A stretch of DNA of 12,640 nt, taken from assembly GCA_031268615.1 (NCBI GenBank), contig JAIRWZ010000024.1, forward strand, positions 1 to 12,640, written 5' to 3'. Every line of letters starts with the position of its first letter. The first letter of the stretch is position 1. The notes beneath the pieces were generated by a model. That model ran no database searches, was not told the origin of the DNA, and saw nothing but the letters and a program-made list of their open reading frames with translations. This DNA comes from Actinomycetes bacterium. GTDB taxonomy: Bacteria; Actinomycetota; Coriobacteriia; WRKU01; WQUG01. Of the stretch, positions 8,525 to 12,640 are shown in pieces. The position numbers and the translations under genes were made by a program.

Positions 8525-8539
8525 CGTCTATACCGATGT

Positions 8540-8626
8540 GCGGGCGTGGCGGAATTGGCAGACGCGCCAGGTTTAGGTCCTGGTGAGCAATAGCTCGTGA
8601 AGGTTCAAGTCCTTTCGCCCGCACCA
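8540..8626 (+). tRNA. tRNA-Leu (anticodon UAG), CCA encoded
   Basis: Class II tRNA of 87 bases. The acceptor arms GCGGGCG (8540-8546) and CGCCCGC (8616-8622) pair over all seven positions, followed by discriminator A and an encoded CCA. The anticodon stem CCAGG/CCTGG encloses the loop TTTAGGT, giving anticodon TAG (UAG in RNA), which reads CUA and, by wobble, other CUN leucine codons. A long variable arm (GAGC and GCTC pairing) and a T arm with loop TTCAAGT confirm a leucine class II tRNA. It stands alone, with a protein-coding islet downstream. Confidence 0.97.
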
Positions 8627-8666
8627 CAGCGAGTGTTCTTCATACCTCTCTAATGTTTGTTGTTGC

Positions 8667-8680
8667 CTTTCGTGCGAAAG
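8667..8680. repeat. Perfect short palindrome between tRNA-Leu and relB
   Basis: CTTTCG, two bases, then CGAAAG: six pairs, or five with a tetraloop. No T tract follows, so it is not a canonical terminator for the tRNA. It lies 15-28 bases upstream of the relB operator, where a -35 region or a second regulator site could be. Role unknown. Confidence 0.4.
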
Positions 8681-8694
8681 TTAGTATGTGCGTG

Positions 8695-8721
8695 ATGTTC
8701 TATTGTGGTATTCTAGAACAT
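8695..8721 (+). promoter_or_regulatory. relBE operator over an extended -10 promoter
   Basis: ATGTTCTA (8695-8702) and TAGAACAT (8714-8721) form a perfect eight-base inverted repeat with an 11-base spacer. TGGTATTCT (8706-8714), an extended -10 box, sits in the spacer and touches the right arm. Repression by the antitoxin, or by the toxin-antitoxin complex, binding this palindrome is the usual mode for RelB-type ribbon-helix-helix proteins and would directly block the polymerase. The palindrome is seen directly; the binding protein is inferred from position. Confidence 0.65.
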
Positions 8722-8746
8722 ATTACAAGCAGGAAGGAGAGAAATT

Positions 8747-9064
8747 ATGAGTAAATCAGAGTCAGCTTCACTTAACACAAAGCTGCCCAATGATGAAAAA
8801 AGATTGTTTACCGAAACTACCGAGGCCCTTGGCATGACGCCTTCCGCTGCTGTCCGCATTTTTGTGCGCAAGTTTAACGAGCATCGTGGATTTCCTTTTG
8901 CAGTGAGAAGAGGATTTCCCATGAGCGATGCGGAACGTCGTGATATAGCGTTGCTGGACAAGGCGATTGATGAGGGAACTGCTGTGACTTACGGTAGCTT
9001 TGCCGAGCTTCTCAACGAAATTGATGAAGAAATCGCTTGTGAAAATACAATAAGCTATGCTTAG
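8747..9064 (+). CDS. RelB/DinJ-family antitoxin
   Basis: Antitoxin of a type II toxin-antitoxin pair; it binds and neutralises the toxin encoded next and probably represses their promoter. The 105-residue protein begins with a ribbon-helix-helix-like segment (about 7-45: a short strand around ASLNTKLP, then two helices spanning EALGMTPSAAVRIFVRKF), followed by RGFPF, typical of the RelB/DinJ family. The acidic C-terminal part (about 75-100) would wrap the toxin. The ATG has the strong ribosome site AGGAAGGAGAG. The gene end overlaps the toxin start by 8 bases, so the two are translationally coupled. By hand count the pair is about 48 per cent G+C, lower than the tig region. It is somewhat longer at the C-terminus than E. 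coli DinJ (86 residues). Confidence 0.88.
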   Translation: MSKSESASLNTKLPNDEKRLFTETTEALGMTPSAAVRIFVRKFNEHRGFPFAVRRGFPMSDAERRDIALLDKAIDEGTAVTYGSFAELLNEIDEEIACENTISYA

Positions 9065-9332
9065 AATTGCTCAGACACGCCTCTTCAAAAAGCAATTGAA
9101 GCAATGCCGCAAGCGTGGTTGGGATATGGCTGCAATGAATGAAGTTGTCGATATGCTGCAAAGAAGAGAAGTTCTTCCGGCAAAGCATCACGACCACGCG
9201 TTGTCGGGGAATCGCAGGGGGCAACGAGACTGCCACCTCAAGCCTGACTGGGTTTTGATATATCGTATCCGTGAAGACGTCCTAATCCTACAGTTGCTCG
9301 AAACGGGCAGTCATTCAGACCTTACCTTATGA
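9057..9332 (+). CDS. RelE/YafQ-family toxin (mRNA interferase)
   Basis: Ribosome-dependent endoribonuclease of the RelE superfamily, YafQ branch; when free it cleaves mRNA in the ribosomal A site and stops translation. All 91 residues fit the single small domain (E. coli YafQ, 92). Residues corresponding to the YafQ active site can be placed: H47 in HHDHAL, H60 in RDCHLKPDW, D64 and W65, and H86 in TGSHSDL. The C-terminal Phe of E. coli YafQ is replaced by a non-aromatic residue here, but the histidines are intact, so the toxin is probably active. It starts inside the antitoxin gene (8-base overlap) and relies on it for translation. It is followed by a non-coding stretch of 160 bases before tig. 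Confidence 0.88.
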   Translation: MLRIAQTRLFKKQLKQCRKRGWDMAAMNEVVDMLQRREVLPAKHHDHALSGNRRGQRDCHLKPDWVLIYRIREDVLILQLLETGSHSDLTL

Positions 9333-9361
9333 CTAGGATAAAAGTTGCGGTATCCACCTAG
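9333..9361 (+). repeat. Imperfect hairpin directly after the toxin gene
   Basis: GGATA (9336-9340) pairs with TATCC (9351-9355) around a 10-base loop, and flanking CTAG repeats (9333-9336 and 9358-9361) could extend the stem past a two-base bulge. It is not followed by a T tract. It may protect the 3' end of the relBE transcript or be chance. Confidence 0.25.
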
Positions 9362-9410
9362 CCTCTGCCTAGCTTTCCACGACTTGCAGGTATGGGCGTG
9401 CTTACTTCTG

Positions 9411-9419
9411 TGGTATCCT
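9411..9419 (+). promoter_or_regulatory. Possible extended -10 promoter for tig-clpP-clpX
   Basis: TGGTATCCT fits an extended -10 box (TG, one base, TATCCT) and nearly repeats the TGGTATTCT seen before relB. No -35 box is convincing at normal spacing. Transcription would begin near 9426, upstream of the hairpin at 9448-9468. Confidence 0.35.
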
Positions 9420-9447
9420 TGTTAACCATTGGATTTTGGTCGGAATG

Positions 9448-9468
9448 GGCAGCGCTGCTGCCTTTTTT
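9448..9468 (+). terminator. Intrinsic-terminator-like hairpin 24 bases before tig
   Basis: GGCAG (9448-9452) pairs with CTGCC (9458-9462) around a five-base loop and is followed at once by six T residues. This has the form of an intrinsic terminator. It ends only 24 bases before the tig ATG, with no room for a complete promoter after it. It may end relBE transcription with some read-through, or act as an attenuator in the tig leader. CTGC at 9458-9461 could also pair with GCAG at 9469-9472, a possible competing fold. Confidence 0.5.
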
Positions 9469-9492
9469 GCAGGATGGAAAGGATTTGACTGA

Positions 9493-10815
9493 ATGTTTGA
9501 AAGTGCTGTAGCAAGCCTTGACGACGGTAAGGCAGAATTAACGGTGACGGTTGACGCGCAAGACGTGGACCGCGCCGTAAAAAAGAGCTATAAAGATTTG
9601 GCCGCGCGTCTGCGCGTGCCCGGTTTTCGACCTGGCAAAGCTCCCCGCCGTGTGGTGGAGGGGCAGTTGGGACGCGACTATGTGCTGGGTAACGCACTGG
9701 AAAATTTAGTTAATGAAACGTATCCACGTGCGCTCGATACGGAAAGTCTGCGCATTCAGGGAAAAGCAGAATTTAACGACCCGGCCGAGCTGATTGAAGG
9801 GGAGCCTTATTCTTACAAAGTCGTAGTGATTCTGCGGCCCGAATTGACGCTTAAATCGACACAGATTCAGATTCAGATGCCTCCTCGCGAGGCTACCGAC
9901 GCCGAGGTTGACTCACAAATAGAGCAGACACGCGAGCGTTTTGCGACCTATGTCCCCCGCGCGAAAACGGCAAAAATAAAGCAGGATAGTACGGTTACCA
10001 TTTCATTTACCTCGACGGTTGACGGTGAGGACTACGAAGGCTCGACAGTTGAAAACTTCCGCTATACCCTGGGCGAGGGACGTATGCCCGCCGCTTTCGA
10101 AGAAGGTCTGATTGGGCAGCGCGCCGGGGATGTCGTTGCTATTTCCTTTACCATCGAGGATACCGGGGACAACAGCGAATATGCTGGCAAAGAAATGGCC
10201 TTCAGCGTGACGGTAGAATCGATTGATAAAAAAGAGTTGCCACCGATTGATGATGCCTTGGCAGTTTCGACGGGCTTTGATTCGCTGGAAGATATGCGCA
10301 AGGAAATTGCTGACTATATCAATTCGCAGAAAAAGGCCAGCTGGGAACGTATCAGTCGTGATCGGCTGCTCGAGGCGTTGACGGCACAGCTAGAGGACGA
10401 GCCGCCCGCTGAACTTATTGCGGAACTGGTTACCTCGCGTGCCGACACGCTGCGGCATGAGTTTGAAAACATGTTAGAAAAATCGAACATGACACTGGAG
10501 GACTATCTGAACAGCTCGCAAATTGCGCCGGAACAGTTTGCCGATGACATGAACGAGCAAGCACGGACGTCAATCCTGCAGGATTTGGCGCTGGAGGCAT
10601 TGGCGCGCGCCGAAGACCTCACCGTCAGCGATGAAGAGTTAAACGATGAGTTCGCAAAGCTGGGGACCGCGCTGGAAACTTCGCCCGACGCCGCCCGGGA
10701 GCGTTGGGAAGAGCGTGGGCTGGTCACCCTGCTCATTGACGACATTACCCGCCGCAAGGCGATTGATTGGTTGACAGAACACGCAACGATAGAGATTACG
10801 GAGGAAGAAAAATGA
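9493..10815 (+). CDS. tig: Trigger factor, ribosome-associated chaperone and peptidyl-prolyl isomerase
   Basis: Binds the ribosome near the exit tunnel and shields nascent chains. The 440-residue product has the three family domains. The N-terminal ribosome-binding domain (1 to about 115) carries the signature [13 protein letters not shown] (44-56). An FKBP-like domain (about 160-248) has [15 protein letters not shown] and [16 protein letters not shown] helical C-terminal chaperone domain (250-440) rich in charged residues ends in ITEEEK. Within the FKBP-like domain, the usual FP.Y segment is replaced by [12 protein letters not shown], so isomerase activity may be altered. ATG 9493 follows AAAGGA at a suitable distance. 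The stop codon overlaps the clpP start in an ATGA arrangement, so clpP is translationally coupled. Length and order match other tig-clp operons. Confidence 0.95.
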   Translation: MFESAVASLDDGKAELTVTVDAQDVDRAVKKSYKDLAARLRVPGFRPGKAPRRVVEGQLGRDYVLGNALENLVNETYPRALDTESLRIQGKAEFNDPAELIEGEPYSYKVVVILRPELTLKSTQIQIQMPPREATDAEVDSQIEQTRERFATYVPRAKTAKIKQDSTVTISFTSTVDGEDYEGSTVENFRYTLGEGRMPAAFEEGLIGQRAGDVVAISFTIEDTGDNSEYAGKEMAFSVTVESIDKKELPPIDDALAVSTGFDSLEDMRKEIADYINSQKKASWERISRDRLLEALTAQLEDEPPAELIAELVTSRADTLRHEFENMLEKSNMTLEDYLNSSQIAPEQFADDMNEQARTSILQDLALEALARAEDLTVSDEELNDEFAKLGTALETSPDAARERWEERGLVTLLIDDITRRKAIDWLTEHATIEITEEEK

Positions 10816-11486
10816 CAGCTATGGACGCACTCACTCATAATCGGAACGCAGAGACCCTCTCGACGACGCCAAAAGCCCAGTTGGTACCCTATGTTATTGA
10901 ACAAACTTCGCACGGCGAGCGCAGCTTCGACATTTTCAGCCGCCTGCTGAACGAACGTGTCATATTCCTGACCGGCGAGGTCAACGAGGTCAGCGCCAGC
11001 TTGATTATTGCCCAGATGTTGCACTTGGAAAGCGTTGAGCCGACCAAAGACATCAACTTTTACATCAACAGCCCCGGCGGAGAAATCACTTCCGGCCTGG
11101 GGATTTATGACACGATGCAATACATCAAGCCCGACATTTCGACTATTTGTATCGGCCAGTGCGCTTCGATGGCGGCCGTGCTGCTGGCCAGCGGCACGGC
11201 GGGCAAGCGCTATGCCCTGCCGCATTCCCGCGTGCTGATTCACCAGCCCCACGGCGGCGCGCAGGGCCAGGAAACCGACATCGCCATCCAAGCGGCCGAA
11301 ATCACGCGTATGCGCGCGGAACTGAACGCAATCCTGGCCGCTCACACCGGTCAGCCCATCGAAAAAATCAACGTTGACACCGACCGCGACAATATCCTGA
11401 CCGCAGCGGCGGCGCTGGAATACGGTTTGGTGGACGCCGTCATCGACAGCCATAATTCTGTGGAAAAGGCAAGCAAAGATGAGTGA
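10812..11486 (+). CDS. clpP: ATP-dependent Clp protease proteolytic subunit
   Basis: Serine peptidase that forms the tetradecameric barrel of ClpXP and degrades unfolded or tagged proteins. The triad is complete: S119 in GQCASMAA, H144 in LIHQPHGG, and D193 in DTDRDN, with the same spacings as in E. coli ClpP (25 and 74 residues after or between). 224 residues with the ATG at 10812, against 207 in E. coli. That start overlaps the tig stop by four bases and has GGAGGA 6 bases before it. An upstream in-frame ATG at 10767 lies inside tig and is less likely. About 20 residues precede the conserved LVPYVIEQ segment, so a processed propeptide is plausible. Only one clpP lies here, where many actinobacteria carry two in tandem. 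Confidence 0.97.
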   Translation: MTAMDALTHNRNAETLSTTPKAQLVPYVIEQTSHGERSFDIFSRLLNERVIFLTGEVNEVSASLIIAQMLHLESVEPTKDINFYINSPGGEITSGLGIYDTMQYIKPDISTICIGQCASMAAVLLASGTAGKRYALPHSRVLIHQPHGGAQGQETDIAIQAAEITRMRAELNAILAAHTGQPIEKINVDTDRDNILTAAAALEYGLVDAVIDSHNSVEKASKDE

Positions 11487-12640
11487 GTACGACCATACCG
11501 GCGACGGTTTTTCGGGGGATGGCACTGCCGGGGATGAGTCGCGCACTGACGACCCTCGTTTCCCCGAAGGACCGCATGGCCCTCGCTATCCCATCGGTCC
11601 GAGGCCGGATGTCCCAGTTTGCTCTTTTTGTGGTCGCGGTCCCGGACAAGTCAGCCAGCTCATTACCGGACCACAGGGTTCCTATATTTGTGAGGAATGT
11701 ATTGACATGGCCAGTGACATGCTCTTTGGTTTGGCGGCGCAGGCCGAGGCGGAGGCCGACGGTATCATAAAGGGGAGCGAGCCGACCGCTGGCATGGCAG
11801 GGGGGATGGTTGCGGGTACGGTCTGCGAGATGCCTCGCGCCCGGACCAAACCCGGCGCTGAATTTCAGTTGGAAAACCTGCCTACGCCCCGCGAATTGCA
11901 TGCCTTGCTGGATGATTACGTGGTGGGGCAAAACCACGCAAAAAAGATTCTCTCGGTGGCCGTACATAATCACTATAAACGCGTTATGGTGGAAGCGCAG
12001 CGCGCTGACGAGTCTTCGGACGAGGCCGCTGGTCAGGCGACTGGGATGCTGAACAGTCTGGACGACGAGTTGAGCGAAGTTGAGCTGGCCAAGAGTAACA
12101 TTTTGATACTGGGTTCAACCGGTACCGGCAAGACCTTATTGGCTCAAACTTTAGCGCGTATCTTGAACGTGCCCTTTACCATCGCGGACGCTACTGTGTT
12201 GACAGAGGCGGGATATGTTGGCGAAGACGTCGAGAACATTCTGCAAAAGTTGGTAAACGCTGCTAATGAAGACGTGGGGCGTGCGGAAATCGGCATTATC
12301 TACATTGACGAAATTGACAAAATCGCTCGTAAGGCTGAAAACTTAAGCATTACGCGTGACGTATCCGGGGAAGGGGTACAGCAGGCTCTGCTCAAGATTT
12401 TAGAAGGTACAGTGGCTAGTATCGCGCCTAAGGGCGGGCGCAAACACCCTGAGCAACCGCTGCTAAAGATTGACACGACTAACATTCTCTTCATTTTGGG
12501 TGGGGCCTTTGTAGGGCTGGAAAAAATCATCGCCGACCGGATAGGGAAGCGAGGCGTTGGCTTTGCGGCTGAAATCACCGAACATGAGCAGCGCCCGACC
12601 TCGGAGCTTTTTGCTGAAGTGCAGCCCGAAGATTTGTCAA
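11479..12640 (+). CDS. clpX: ClpX, ATP-binding unfoldase subunit (partial, C-terminus missing)
   Basis: AAA+ unfoldase that recognises substrates and feeds them to ClpP. The ATG overlaps the clpP stop by 8 bases; AAAAGG lies about 9 bases before it. 387 codons are visible, open to the right edge. The zinc finger has CSFC (48-51) and CEEC, Walker A is GSTGTGKT (212-219; usually GPTGSGKT), and Walker B is IIYIDEIDK. The segments [18 protein letters not shown] and [16 protein letters not shown] are typical. Compared with E. coli ClpX there are three expansions: about 33 extra residues before the zinc finger (rich in Asp, Gly and Pro), about 36 in the linker to LPTP, and about 23 acidic residues between HYKR and AKSNIL. 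All read smoothly in frame. The pore loops and C-terminal domain are only partly or not visible. Confidence 0.96.
   Translation, partial: MSEYDHTGDGFSGDGTAGDESRTDDPRFPEGPHGPRYPIGPRPDVPVCSFCGRGPGQVSQLITGPQGSYICEECIDMASDMLFGLAAQAEAEADGIIKGSEPTAGMAGGMVAGTVCEMPRARTKPGAEFQLENLPTPRELHALLDDYVVGQNHAKKILSVAVHNHYKRVMVEAQRADESSDEAAGQATGMLNSLDDELSEVELAKSNILILGSTGTGKTLLAQTLARILNVPFTIADATVLTEAGYVGEDVENILQKLVNAANEDVGRAEIGIIYIDEIDKIARKAENLSITRDVSGEGVQQALLKILEGTVASIAPKGGRKHPEQPLLKIDTTNILFILGGAFVGLEKIIADRIGKRGVGFAAEITEHEQRPTSELFAEVQPEDLS

Noticed and set aside
8540..9500. Attachment-site duplication of the tRNA-Leu 3' end
   Set aside because: No second copy of the T-arm and acceptor sequence was found by eye downstream, and there is no integrase.
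10503..11546. Minus-strand open frame of 347 codons across tig, clpP and the clpX start
   Set aside because: Antisense to three confirmed genes with no ribosome site or domain; a shadow of biased codon use.
1..12640. CRISPR arrays, rRNA genes, insertion sequences with transposases
   Set aside because: No regularly spaced repeats, rRNA-like stretches or transposase frames were seen in the window.

Overview
The window looks like a stretch of chromosome from an actinobacterium of moderate G+C (mid 50s per cent by eye). Support comes from an MurJ with an actinobacterial-looking N-terminal half, a DUF3866-family protein, and the tig-clpP-clpX order. Having one clpP between tig and clpX, rather than a clpP1-clpP2 pair, leans towards the Coriobacteriia or a relative. 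That placement is inference and not firm.

Layout. Bases 1-1432 (minus strand) hold most of murJ, the lipid II flippase, cut by the left edge. It diverges from pyrG (CTP synthase, plus strand) across a gap of about 124 bp. pyrG is followed 12 bp later by a DUF3866 gene, probably co-transcribed. Inside that gene, at 3342-3424, lies a compact set of nested palindromes that is translated in frame as about 28 extra residues; this is the most unusual thing in the window. Next comes a likely acid-resistance pair: an AdiA-type amino-acid decarboxylase and a GadC-like amino-acid antiporter 51 bp downstream. A tRNA-Leu(UAG) with encoded CCA follows, then an overlapping relB/relE-type toxin-antitoxin pair with a clear palindromic operator over its promoter. 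The right end is a tightly overlapping tig-clpP-clpX operon (trigger factor, Clp protease and its unfoldase), preceded by an intrinsic-terminator-like hairpin; clpX is cut by the right edge.

How the genes work together. murJ and pyrG are housekeeping genes for cell wall and nucleotides. The decarboxylase would consume a cytoplasmic proton per substrate molecule, and the antiporter would swap the amine product for fresh amino acid. The toxin-antitoxin pair sits as a lower-G+C islet (about 48 per cent G+C by hand count) between a tRNA gene and a protein-quality-control operon. Trigger factor and ClpXP handle nascent-chain folding and regulated degradation.

The coding content is mostly conventional. 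The points worth attention are the in-frame palindromic element, the decarboxylase/antiporter pairing, the putative attenuator before tig, and three expansions in ClpX.
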